Below, in pieces: positions 7,866 through 16,049 of a DNA stretch of 35,124 nucleotides. This DNA is from Treponema sp. (GTDB taxonomy: Bacteria; Spirochaetota; Spirochaetia; Treponematales; Breznakiellaceae), in NCBI GenBank assembly GCA_009777735.1, contig WRLF01000023.1, forward strand, positions 1-35,124, in the 5' to 3' direction. Below the pieces are notes generated by a model. The model was not told the origin of the DNA. It worked only from the letters and a program-made list of their open reading frames with translations, and did not search any database. The translations under genes were made by a program, and so were the position numbers. Position 1 is the first letter of the stretch. Each line of letters begins with the position of its first letter.

Positions 7866-10616
7866 ATGAAAAAAATCAGCCGCGCCGCATTACAACACAA
7901 TTTCCGCGAGCTTATCTTTGTATTTTTGGCTTTTACCGTGCTGGTGGTGGCAGCAAATATCTCCATAGGGCGTATTCTCCGCGGCCGTCTTTCAGACAGG
8001 ACAGAAGAAATAATGTATACCGCCGATGCGAATGTCAGAGCGGGGCTGTCATCAGCAGAAACAATATTATTGAATTCCTATCATGTTGTAATTGATATGC
8101 TGGAACGAGACGCATCGAAACAGGAAATACTGGATTATCTGAGCGCTACAACGGAATGGATGCAGCAACATGATCAGGGGATGCTTGGCTTTTACAGTAT
8201 TTACGGTTTTATTCAAGGAGAATTCTATGACAGCATAGGTATGGATCCGGGCAGCGAGTATGTCCCGCAGATGCGGCCCTGGTATCAGCTGGCAATAAGG
8301 AGCGGTGATTCCGTGGCTTATACCGCTCCTTATGTTGATGAGCATACCGGAGACCTTATATTGTCTGCAGTACGGAGCATTAATGTTAATAATGTGATGG
8401 TAGGAGTTCTCTCTGTAGATATTAACATCAGCTGGCTGGTAGAATATGTCAGTTCTCTTTCACCGGCTGCCGGCGGTTACGGTATACTCCTCAGCGAGAA
8501 TTTGACCTTCATGACCCATCCCAATAGCGATCTTATGGGCAGGATGCTTCAGGTACTGGGCGATTCCTATAATGAAATCGCCCGGATTTTACACAGCGGC
8601 GGTTATGTGTCCGCCCGCCGGATAGAGGATTCAAACGGAAGTTCCGCCATTGCTTTTTTTAACCCTATTTCCAATGGCTGGTATATTGGACTAATAATTC
8701 CTTTTTATCAATTTTACCGTGATCTCTATGTGACCGCTCTCATCCTCATCGTATTGGGTCTTGTCCTTTCTCTGACGCTCTCGTATATATTGCTGCGTCT
8801 CTCTGCGGAAAAGATACAGGCTGATGAAGACAGCAAGTCCAAGTCATCATTCCTTGCCAGCATGAGCCATGAAATACGCACCCCCATGAACGCCATCACC
8901 GGCATGGCGGAACTTGCTTTACGGGAAGGAATGTCCGATACAGTCCGTGAGTATGTGCTTACCATCAAGCAAGCGGGGGCTAATCTTTTATCCATCATCA
9001 ACGATATTCTGGACTTTTCCAAAGTTGAAGCCGGCTTACTGGAAATAATTCCTGTCAATTATACGCTTTCGTCTCTTGTTAACGATGTGGTGAATATAAT
9101 CCGTACCAGGATTGCGGAAAAACCCATCGAATTTAGAACCGAAATAGACAGCAGCATCCCCAACAGTCTTATCGGCGATGAAGTACGGCTGCGGCAGATA
9201 CTCCTTAACCTCCTGTCCAATGCGGTAAAATACACGGAAAAAGGACATATCAGTTTATCCATTACGGCAGAGAATCCGGGCATAGAACAGATCCTGCTTA
9301 AAATCGCTGTTGCCGACACCGGTTATGGTATTAAGCCCGAAGACCAGGCAAAATTGTTTGGTGAGTTTATTCAGCTTGATTCCGCAAAAAACCGGGGCAT
9401 TGAGGGGACGGGCCTTGGCCTTTCGATTACTAAACGTCTTTGTGTTGCCATGGGCGGAAATATAAAAATGGATAGCGAATACGGTGCGGGCAGCACCTTT
9501 ACAGTGATTATTCCGCAAGGTATCGCTACTGCCTTCAATAGCAATAAAGACAATGAAGCACGAGCTGACAATCCAAGGAACCGCGGCGCGGTTTCTTTTA
9601 CCGTTCCACGCTGCCAATTTTTGGTGGTAGATGACACTGCCATCAACATTAAAGTTGCCGAAGGTCTTCTTGCGCCTTACCAGGCAAGAGTTGACACCTG
9701 CTTAAACGGAAAAGAAGCCATTGAAATGGTAAAGCGGCGCATCATGCATGGCGAGAACTATGACATTATATTCATGGATCACATGATGCCGGGAATGGAT
9801 GGCATTGAAACAACCCTGGCCATTCGTAACTGGGAGCAGAAGCAAACACCCCTGGTCCCCGATCCCCGATCCCCGATCACAATTATAGCATTAACGGCTA
9901 ATGCCGTTTTGGGCATGCGGGAAATGTTTTTGGAAAAAGGTTTTAACGACTTCCTTGCCAAGCCCATAGATGTTTCAAAACTTGATGAAATACTTGATCG
10001 CTGGATACCGGAAAAAGATAAGATAAAAGGAAAAATTGAAAATGAAAAAGAGAAAAATGTGGTAAACGCCGAACTGCTTAAGGTGTTTCGGGAAGATGCG
10101 CAATCAGCGGTTGTCTATTTACGGAAAACAACGATCAACGGTAAAAATACCGAAAGTGATATAAAACTGTTTACCATTACTGTTCACGGCATGAAATCCG
10201 CATTGGCAAATATAGGAGAACATGAAAAATCCCGGGCAGCGTCCGCACTGGAACATGCGGGATTGAACGGCGATACGGAATTTATCGCCGCCAATACGGA
10301 AAGCTTTATTGTATCCCTTGAAAAACTTATATTAGACTTAAGTCCTGCGGAAACGGTGAATGACGATGACACTTTGCAGGAAGATACGATGTTTTTGGTT
10401 GGGCAGCTGCACATTATCAAGTCCGCCTGCGAGGATTATGACGATGAGGCAGCCTACGCTGCGCTTGACCGATTGAATGAAAAATCATGGAAAAAGGAAA
10501 CCTCTGCCGCTCTTGGAGAACTTCGCAACTTGTTGTTTTTACACAGCGATTTTGACGGGGCGGCGGAACAGGCTTTGGAATTAATAAATACCGCAGTGCT
10601 TTTTGATTATAAATGA
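7866..10616 (+). CDS. Cache-domain hybrid histidine kinase with REC and HPt
   Basis: The protein has 916 residues. A signal-anchor helix (about 16-37) and a second helix (about 280-305) bracket an extracytoplasmic double-Cache sensor with the motif MRPWYQLAIRSGDSVAYTAP then YVDEHTGD. Next come HisKA with phospho-acceptor His335 (SMSHEIRTPMNAI), HATPase with N-box DEVRLRQILLNLLSNAVKYT and G-boxes DTGYGIK and GTGLGLSI, a receiver with Asp638 (IIFMDHMMPGMDG), and an HPt with His774 (VHGMKSALANIGE). A helical tail of about 90 residues follows and is shared with the kinase at 11679. The phosphate path is His335 to Asp638 to His774 and probably to the REC-HD-GYP protein encoded 29 bases downstream. 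Two heptamer tracts lie inside: 9854-9881 in the receiver and about 10015-10054 in the REC-HPt linker. No good ribosome binding site precedes ATG 7866. Confidence 0.92.
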   Translation: MKKISRAALQHNFRELIFVFLAFTVLVVAANISIGRILRGRLSDRTEEIMYTADANVRAGLSSAETILLNSYHVVIDMLERDASKQEILDYLSATTEWMQQHDQGMLGFYSIYGFIQGEFYDSIGMDPGSEYVPQMRPWYQLAIRSGDSVAYTAPYVDEHTGDLILSAVRSINVNNVMVGVLSVDINISWLVEYVSSLSPAAGGYGILLSENLTFMTHPNSDLMGRMLQVLGDSYNEIARILHSGGYVSARRIEDSNGSSAIAFFNPISNGWYIGLIIPFYQFYRDLYVTALILIVLGLVLSLTLSYILLRLSAEKIQADEDSKSKSSFLASMSHEIRTPMNAITGMAELALREGMSDTVREYVLTIKQAGANLLSIINDILDFSKVEAGLLEIIPVNYTLSSLVNDVVNIIRTRIAEKPIEFRTEIDSSIPNSLIGDEVRLRQILLNLLSNAVKYTEKGHISLSITAENPGIEQILLKIAVADTGYGIKPEDQAKLFGEFIQLDSAKNRGIEGTGLGLSITKRLCVAMGGNIKMDSEYGAGSTFTVIIPQGIATAFNSNKDNEARADNPRNRGAVSFTVPRCQFLVVDDTAINIKVAEGLLAPYQARVDTCLNGKEAIEMVKRRIMHGENYDIIFMDHMMPGMDGIETTLAIRNWEQKQTPLVPDPRSPITIIALTANAVLGMREMFLEKGFNDFLAKPIDVSKLDEILDRWIPEKDKIKGKIENEKEKNVVNAELLKVFREDAQSAVVYLRKTTINGKNTESDIKLFTITVHGMKSALANIGEHEKSRAASALEHAGLNGDTEFIAANTESFIVSLEKLILDLSPAETVNDDDTLQEDTMFLVGQLHIIKSACEDYDDEAAYAALDRLNEKSWKKETSAALGELRNLLFLHSDFDGAAEQALELINTAVLFDYK
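9854..9881 (+). repeat. Heptamer repeat GATCCCC inside the receiver domain
   Basis: 7-mers GGTCCCC, GATCCCC, GATCCCC and GATCACA encode LVPDPRSPIT. Aligned with the paralogous receiver of the 11679 gene (LRAMGYSGVIVALTANA), this copy (IRNWEQKQTPLVPDPRSPIT then IIALTANA) carries an insertion of about 11 residues just before strand beta-4. Confidence 0.85.
10015..10054 (+). repeat. Degenerate AT-rich heptamer tract in REC-HPt linker
   Basis: 7-bp-periodic units such as AAGATAA, AAGGAAA, AATTGAA, AATGAAA and AAGAGAA encode a Lys/Glu-rich linker (KDKIKGKIENEKEKN) between the receiver and HPt of the 7866 kinase. The equivalent linker of the 11679 kinase has a related tract. Confidence 0.5.
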
Positions 10617-10626
10617 AAAGATATTG

Positions 10627-10634
10627 AAGGAGAG
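10627..10634 (+). promoter_or_regulatory. Strong ribosome binding site of the HD-GYP gene
   Basis: AAGGAGAG lies 11 bases upstream of ATG 10646. It is the best Shine-Dalgarno match in the signalling block, while the flanking kinase genes have weak ones, which suggests the HD-GYP protein is made in larger amounts. Confidence 0.6.
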
Positions 10635-10645
10635 AAAAATTTATT

Positions 10646-11665
10646 ATGAAAACAATTTTTATCGTCGATGACAATGATACCAATTTGATGGCGGCAAAGA
10701 CTGCGCTGGACGGCATGTATAAAACTTTTGCCTTGCCATCCGCGGCGAGAATGTTTAAACTTGCGGAAAAAATCGTCCCCGACCTTATTCTTCTTGATAT
10801 AAATATGCCTGAAATGGATGGTTTTGAGGCAATGCAGGTGTTGAAATCGGATAATAATTTGAAATCTATTCCCGTAGTTTTTCTTACGGCGAAAAATGAT
10901 GAATCTACTGAAATACGCGGTTTTGAATTGGGCGCTCTGGACTTTATTAACAAACCATTTTCTCCGCCTGTATTAATCAAACGAATTGAAATGCACATTG
11001 AAACAGATAAACTGATAAAGGAAAGCCAAAGGGCTGTGCGCGACATCCACAACGCAACCATCAGTGTTTTGGCGGACATGGTGGAAAACCGGGACAAAGT
11101 AACCGGCGGGCACGTTGAACGCACTCAGGCTTATCTGGAAATTCTGGTCAATGAGCTTATCGGCAAAGAAACCTACACCGATGAAATAGCAAGCTGGGAT
11201 CTCAGCCTCGTATTGCCATCTGCCCAGCTCCATGATGTGGGCAAAATAACCATCAGTGATGTGATACTCAACAAACAAGGTAAACTTACCAACGAGGAAT
11301 TTGACTCAATGAAGAGCCATTGTATTGAAGGAGAAAAAACCATAGATCGCATCATTAGTAAAACAAGTGACGACGGGTTTTTACTCCATGCAAAACGCTT
11401 TGCCGGTTATCACCACGAAAAATGGGACGGAACAGGGTATCCCAGAAAACTCAACGGCTTGGAAATCCCTCTTGAGGGGAGGCTCATGGCAATTGCAGAT
11501 GTTTATGACGCGCTGATATCTGAGCGCCCCTATAAAAAAGCATTCACCCATGAACAAGCGGTGGAGATTATAAATAAAGACAGCGGTACCCACTTTGACC
11601 CGAAAATCGTTGAAGTTTTCCTCAATGTAGCAGAAGATTTTTGGGCTACTTCGGTAAGCATCTAA
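10646..11665 (+). CDS. Response regulator with HD-GYP c-di-GMP phosphodiesterase domain
   Basis: The protein has 339 residues. The N-terminal receiver has FIVDDND and phospho-acceptor Asp51 (LILLDINMPEMDG), with Lys in NKPF. A short helix (about 120-140) joins it to an HD-GYP domain with His196-Asp197 (AQLHDVGKI), a second metal pair at His256-His257 (GYHHEKWDGTGYP) and Gly264-Tyr265-Pro266. All signature residues are intact, so hydrolysis of c-di-GMP to pGpG or GMP is expected, controlled by phosphorylation. It lies between two HPt-ending hybrid kinases and is the only receiver-only output protein in the block, so it is the likely phosphorelay target. Spacing is 29 bases from the upstream gene and 13 to the downstream one, consistent with one operon. 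Confidence 0.93.
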   Translation: MKTIFIVDDNDTNLMAAKTALDGMYKTFALPSAARMFKLAEKIVPDLILLDINMPEMDGFEAMQVLKSDNNLKSIPVVFLTAKNDESTEIRGFELGALDFINKPFSPPVLIKRIEMHIETDKLIKESQRAVRDIHNATISVLADMVENRDKVTGGHVERTQAYLEILVNELIGKETYTDEIASWDLSLVLPSAQLHDVGKITISDVILNKQGKLTNEEFDSMKSHCIEGEKTIDRIISKTSDDGFLLHAKRFAGYHHEKWDGTGYPRKLNGLEIPLEGRLMAIADVYDALISERPYKKAFTHEQAVEIINKDSGTHFDPKIVEVFLNVAEDFWATSVSI

Positions 11666-11678
11666 GAAGATTTATTTT

Positions 11679-14159
11679 ATGGCATCAAATTTTATAAAAA
11701 AAATTATTCGGAAATACCATGAGCGGTTCGGGGTGTATGGCGGAGATAAAGTCAGAGACACTTATAAAGAAGAGCTTATCTACGAATCCGGGAAACTGTA
11801 TTTTACCATTTTTTTGGGCCTTGTTATCTGGATACCGTATATCCGGCATGATTTATTAATTCATCAACTGCCCATGCTGGCGCTTGCCATTAGACTGGGG
11901 TTAAGCCTGCTGAGTGTTTGTTTAATCCTGCTCCGGTTCACAAAAACATTTCACCATAAACCTTCGGCGCTTTTGATGGTCTTTGTAGGATATATTTATA
12001 TAGCGACATCTTTGGTAACAGCAACAGCCGGTCAGTATGCTTCGTCTTATATCGGCGGGTATGTGTTTATTATTATGATAATGATAATCGGCCCTTTCTA
12101 CTTTTTATACAAAGCTTTCTTAAGTATATTTTCGGTTGTGTTGTTTCTAATAGTGGGGTATTTTTTCGATCTTGATTTTAATGCTGACCATATACTTTAT
12201 TCCGTTACTGATTTGCTGGTTGCCGTTATTTTTAGCCTGGTTCTTAACTATGTCCATGACCGGTTAAGGCACAGAACCTGGAAACAACGGTACGAACTGC
12301 AGGAAATGGTTGTTAAGGAACAGAAAAGCACGCAAATCATTTCTGCTCTTGCCCGGAAAGCGGAGGAAGCAAACAAGGCGAAAAGCAATTTTCTTGCGAC
12401 AATGTCACACGAAATACGCACTCCTCTAAACGCGATATTGGGAATAACACAAATACAACTGTATAAAGAGGATCTGCCGGATGAATTAACAGAATCGCTG
12501 GAAAAAATCAATAGCTCCGGAAAAAATCTGCTCGGGATTATTAACGATGTTCTTGATATGTCAAAGATCGAAACAGGGAAAATGGATATCAATCCCATTG
12601 AATACGATGTTCCGGGTCTTATCTACGATGCAGTTCAGTTAAACATTGTACGGATAGGTTCAAAACCGATAGAGTTCATGCTTTATATAAGAGAAGATCT
12701 GCCGTTAAGACTCATTGGCGATGAACTGCGAATAAAACAAATATTGAATAATTTGCTTTCAAACTCCATTAAGTACACGGAGAAAGGGTTTGTAAAACTA
12801 CTGGTAAGACATTCAGTTGTTGATTCAGGGGATGCGGATTCCGGGAATATCATATTACGTTTTGTCGTTGAAGACACAGGCCAGGGCATGACACAGGAAG
12901 ATTGCCAAAAACTTTTTTCAGAGGAATACTTACGCTTTAACATCGAAGCTAACAGGGCAACCGAAGGGACAGGCATTGGCCTGAATATTACGAGGAACCT
13001 TGTTGATTTGATGGGAGGTACCATTAAAGTGCGAAGTGAACCCGGAAAAGGAAGCGTATTTACCGTAAAGATCATACAGAAATCCGTGAAATGTGAACCA
13101 ATCGGACATGAACTTGCCCGGCAGCTGCAAAACTTCACATATTCTTCTCAAAAACAGCATACTAATGAACAGATTCTCCGCCAGACAATGTCTTACGGAA
13201 ACGTATTGATAGTAGACGATTTGGAAACGAATTTATTTGTTGCAGAAGGATTGATGGCATCTTATGGCATGAAAATCGATAAGGCAATCAGCGGTTTTGC
13301 GGTACTGGAAAAAGTGGAAAGCGGTAATTTATACGACATTATATTTATGGATCACATGATGCCAATGATGGACGGAATAGAAACAACGAATAAACTGCGC
13401 GCCATGGGATATAGCGGTGTAATAGTGGCGCTGACAGCCAATGCGCTGGTGGGAAATGCACAGATGTTTAAGGATAACGGATTTGACGATTTCATTTCTA
13501 AACCAATTGATGTACGGCACCTGGATGATATTTTAAACAAGTATATTCGTGATAAACACCCGGAAAGGAAAAGTGAAAAGGTAACCGGGAAAAGTGAGAA
13601 GACGCTAAATAACGGCAGTGCGTCAAACGATGTAAATCAAAAACTGCTGGAGGTGTTTCGGCTGGATGCGGAAAAAGCGATGGTAACATTGCAGGAAACA
13701 TACACCAATTTTAATATTAAGTTATTAACCACTACTGTTCATGCCATGAAAGCCGCGCTTGCGAATATTGGTGAGCATGATAAATCAGAAGCGGCATCAA
13801 AGCTGGAAGATGCCGGACTAAAAGGCGATATGGAATTTATCTCCGCCAATATTGATAGTTTTATTGCATCGCTTGGAGCGCTTGTGCAAAGCCTCCGTCC
13901 GGCGGAAACTGCGGTTGAAGATAACACTCTGCGGGAAGATACAGAATTCTTAACCGGACAGCTGCACATTATCATGTCAGCTTGCGTGAATTATGACGAT
14001 ACTGCTGCGAATGCTGCGCTGGACCGATTGAATGAAAAAAAATGGAAAAATGAAACATCAACTGCGCTTGAAAAAATCCGGAATATGCTGTTTTTGCACA
14101 GCGATTTTGACGGAGCTGCGGAACAGGCTGCGGCATTGATAAATTCAGCCGCCTTTTGA
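11679..14159 (+). CDS. Membrane hybrid histidine kinase with REC and HPt
   Basis: The protein has 826 residues. The N-terminal part (about 40-195) holds about six hydrophobic helices with little periplasmic sequence, a 5TM/7TM-type input module of unknown ligand. A coiled coil precedes HisKA with His244 (TMSHEIRTPLNAI). The HATPase N-box is DELRIKQILNNLLSNSIKYT, with G-boxes DTGQGMT and GTGIGLNI. The receiver has Asp558 (IIFMDHMMPMMDG) and the HPt His688 (VHAMKAALANIGE). From HATPase to the C-terminus it is clearly paralogous to the 7866 kinase, including the tail motif FLHSDFDGAAEQA. The input modules are unrelated, so a duplicated core with swapped sensors feeds the same pathway. The stop is 24 bases from the convergent ABC gene, with no clear terminator between them. 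Confidence 0.92.
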   Translation: MASNFIKKIIRKYHERFGVYGGDKVRDTYKEELIYESGKLYFTIFLGLVIWIPYIRHDLLIHQLPMLALAIRLGLSLLSVCLILLRFTKTFHHKPSALLMVFVGYIYIATSLVTATAGQYASSYIGGYVFIIMIMIIGPFYFLYKAFLSIFSVVLFLIVGYFFDLDFNADHILYSVTDLLVAVIFSLVLNYVHDRLRHRTWKQRYELQEMVVKEQKSTQIISALARKAEEANKAKSNFLATMSHEIRTPLNAILGITQIQLYKEDLPDELTESLEKINSSGKNLLGIINDVLDMSKIETGKMDINPIEYDVPGLIYDAVQLNIVRIGSKPIEFMLYIREDLPLRLIGDELRIKQILNNLLSNSIKYTEKGFVKLLVRHSVVDSGDADSGNIILRFVVEDTGQGMTQEDCQKLFSEEYLRFNIEANRATEGTGIGLNITRNLVDLMGGTIKVRSEPGKGSVFTVKIIQKSVKCEPIGHELARQLQNFTYSSQKQHTNEQILRQTMSYGNVLIVDDLETNLFVAEGLMASYGMKIDKAISGFAVLEKVESGNLYDIIFMDHMMPMMDGIETTNKLRAMGYSGVIVALTANALVGNAQMFKDNGFDDFISKPIDVRHLDDILNKYIRDKHPERKSEKVTGKSEKTLNNGSASNDVNQKLLEVFRLDAEKAMVTLQETYTNFNIKLLTTTVHAMKAALANIGEHDKSEAASKLEDAGLKGDMEFISANIDSFIASLGALVQSLRPAETAVEDNTLREDTEFLTGQLHIIMSACVNYDDTAANAALDRLNEKKWKNETSTALEKIRNMLFLHSDFDGAAEQAAALINSAAF
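13571..13605 (+). repeat. Degenerate heptamer tract in REC-HPt linker
   Basis: 7-mers AAGTGAA, AAGGTAA, CCGGGAA, AAGTGAG and AAGACGC are in register and encode SEKVTGKSEKT. The units resemble the CAGTGAA/CAGGTAA units at 4427-4468, and the position matches the linker tract in the other kinase at about 10015. Confidence 0.6.
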
Positions 14160-14183
14160 AGTTGATTTAAACATGAATAATTT

Positions 14184-16049
14184 TTATTTTAATACCTCTT
14201 CCTCGGCTTCTTCTTCAAACTGGCGGGTGTACAGCTCATAGTAATGCCCCCTGGCTTTCATGAGCGCGCGGTGGGTGCCGCGCTCGATGATTTTCCCGTC
14301 CTCCACAACCAGGATAGTGTCGGCGTTCCGTATGGTGGAAAGGCGATGGGCAATGACAAAACTTGTGCGGCCTTCCAGCAGGCGGCGGATGGCGTCTTGC
14401 AGGACCATTTCCATTTCGGTATCTACAGAGCTGGTGGCTTCGTCAAGGATGAAAATACGGGGGTCGGCAAGGACGGCGCGGGCAAAGGAGATCAGCTGCT
14501 TTTCTCCGGTGGAAAGGCGATCGCCGCCTTCTCCGGCTTCGGTGTCGTAGCCTTTTTCCAGCTTGGTGATAACCTCGTCGGCGTGGACAATTTTGGCGGC
14601 GGCTTCAACTTCTTCGTCGGTGGCATCGAGCCGCCCGTAGCGGATATTGTCGCGGATGGTTCCGGTGAAAAGGTGGGGGCTTTGCAGGACATAGCCCAAA
14701 TTGCTGTGCAGCCAGAGCTGGCTCCGCTCGCGGTAATCCCGCCCGTCTATCAGAATTTCCCCGGCGGTTGGCTCGTAAAACCGGCAGACCAGGTTTACCA
14801 GGGTAGATTTACCTGCGCCGGTTTCCCCCACAATGGCAACGTATGTCCCTCTGGCAACATGCAGATCAAAGTTTTCCAGCACATTCTCTGTCCCGTCGGG
14901 GTACTTGAAAGTAACGCCTTTGAATTCCACATCGCCTTCCAGCGGTTCCCAGTTTTCTCTTTTGGGAGTAAATGTATCGCCGTATTGCTCGACTACTTCC
15001 GGCTTGTCGGTAATGCCGGGGGTTTGCTCCAAAAGGCCGCTTACCCGCTCAATATTTGCCTGGGCCGATACAAATTCGGTCATGATATTTGCGATGTGCT
15101 GAATGGGCTCAAAAAAACTGCCGGCATATTGCAGGAAAATAGCAAGGACGGCAAGCTCGGCCCCAAAGGTTACGGCTCCCAGGGCAGCGCGGGTTTTCTC
15201 GGCAATTTCCCATCCGCCAAAACCCAGCACCGCCGCAGTTGCCGCCGTCCCGATAAAAATGACCACAGGGATAAACACCGCTTTAAGCCGCGCCATGCGG
15301 TTTGCGTGGATACGGTATTCTCCGGTAATGCCGGAATACCCCGCCAGGCTTAGTTCCTCGGCAACCAGCACCTTGACGGTACGCGATCCAGTGATGCCCT
15401 CGTTCATGGCCCCGGTCATTTTTGAATTGAGTTTACGGATGATCCGGTTTGTCGCGAGGATGCGTTTCTGGAAAAACCAGGTGAGCAGGGCCAGGAGCGG
15501 CAGGGTGGTGCAGACAATGAGGGCCATTTTCCAATGAACGATAAACATGGCAATGACCGCGCCAATGCAGTAAAACGCCGCCCAGCTAAAATCGACCAGC
15601 CCCCATGCAACCAGTTCGCCGATGCGGGTTGTGTCGGAGTTCGTCCGTGCCATCATGTAGCCAACAGGGGTTTTGTTGTAATAGGCAAGTCCCAACTTTT
15701 GGAGATGAAAAAACACTTCATTTCGCAAGGATCGGGTAATGCCCATTTCTATGCGGAGTCCCAGCGCCACAAAAAAGCGAACATTTATTCCCTGGGCGGC
15801 CATCAACAAGAGCATCGCTGCAAGGATTTTCCAAATGCCTTCGGCGCTACGCGGCTCAATGTGGTGCCTGATGGCATACCCCAGCAGCAGAGGTAGCAAA
15901 ACGTCAATCAGCGCGATAAAGAGCATGAATATACCGCACTGTATCAACTGTTTTTTCTGGGGCACGATAAACGGCAGCATCTTTTTCCAGATGCTTATTG
16001 ACAGCGGTTTGTTGTAATCAATGTCTTCGTATTCAGCCGTATCAGCCAT
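14184..16049 (-). CDS. ABC exporter half-transporter, canonical-Glu subunit
   Basis: This 621-residue subunit is a six-helix exporter membrane domain (about 25-330) fused to an ATPase domain (about 365-610). Walker A is GETGAGKST at 408-416. The signature is LSTGE at 512-516 rather than LSGGQ. Walker B is IFILDE with catalytic Glu537, and the switch His is in VIAHRL. In heterodimeric exporters (TM287/288, BmrCD, LmrCD) one nucleotide site is degenerate; this subunit supplies the non-canonical signature and the partner supplies the Asp Walker B, exactly as expected. Its ATG shares one base with the partner's stop codon (TAATG). The substrate is unknown; drugs, lipids or peptides are typical of the family. 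Confidence 0.92.
   Translation of the reverse strand: MADTAEYEDIDYNKPLSISIWKKMLPFIVPQKKQLIQCGIFMLFIALIDVLLPLLLGYAIRHHIEPRSAEGIWKILAAMLLLMAAQGINVRFFVALGLRIEMGITRSLRNEVFFHLQKLGLAYYNKTPVGYMMARTNSDTTRIGELVAWGLVDFSWAAFYCIGAVIAMFIVHWKMALIVCTTLPLLALLTWFFQKRILATNRIIRKLNSKMTGAMNEGITGSRTVKVLVAEELSLAGYSGITGEYRIHANRMARLKAVFIPVVIFIGTAATAAVLGFGGWEIAEKTRAALGAVTFGAELAVLAIFLQYAGSFFEPIQHIANIMTEFVSAQANIERVSGLLEQTPGITDKPEVVEQYGDTFTPKRENWEPLEGDVEFKGVTFKYPDGTENVLENFDLHVARGTYVAIVGETGAGKSTLVNLVCRFYEPTAGEILIDGRDYRERSQLWLHSNLGYVLQSPHLFTGTIRDNIRYGRLDATDEEVEAAAKIVHADEVITKLEKGYDTEAGEGGDRLSTGEKQLISFARAVLADPRIFILDEATSSVDTEMEMVLQDAIRRLLEGRTSFVIAHRLSTIRNADTILVVEDGKIIERGTHRALMKARGHYYELYTRQFEEEAEEEVLK

Noticed and set aside
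10417..11124. - strand open frame of 235 codons spanning the HK/HD-GYP junction
   Set aside because: It is Ser/Ile-rich, crosses two well-supported + strand genes, and has no recognisable motif.
14244..15353. Long + strand open frame of 369 codons
   Set aside because: It lies antisense to the 14184-16049 ABC exporter gene, whose motifs are all intact. The residues are Gly/Pro/Phe-rich with no domain pattern.
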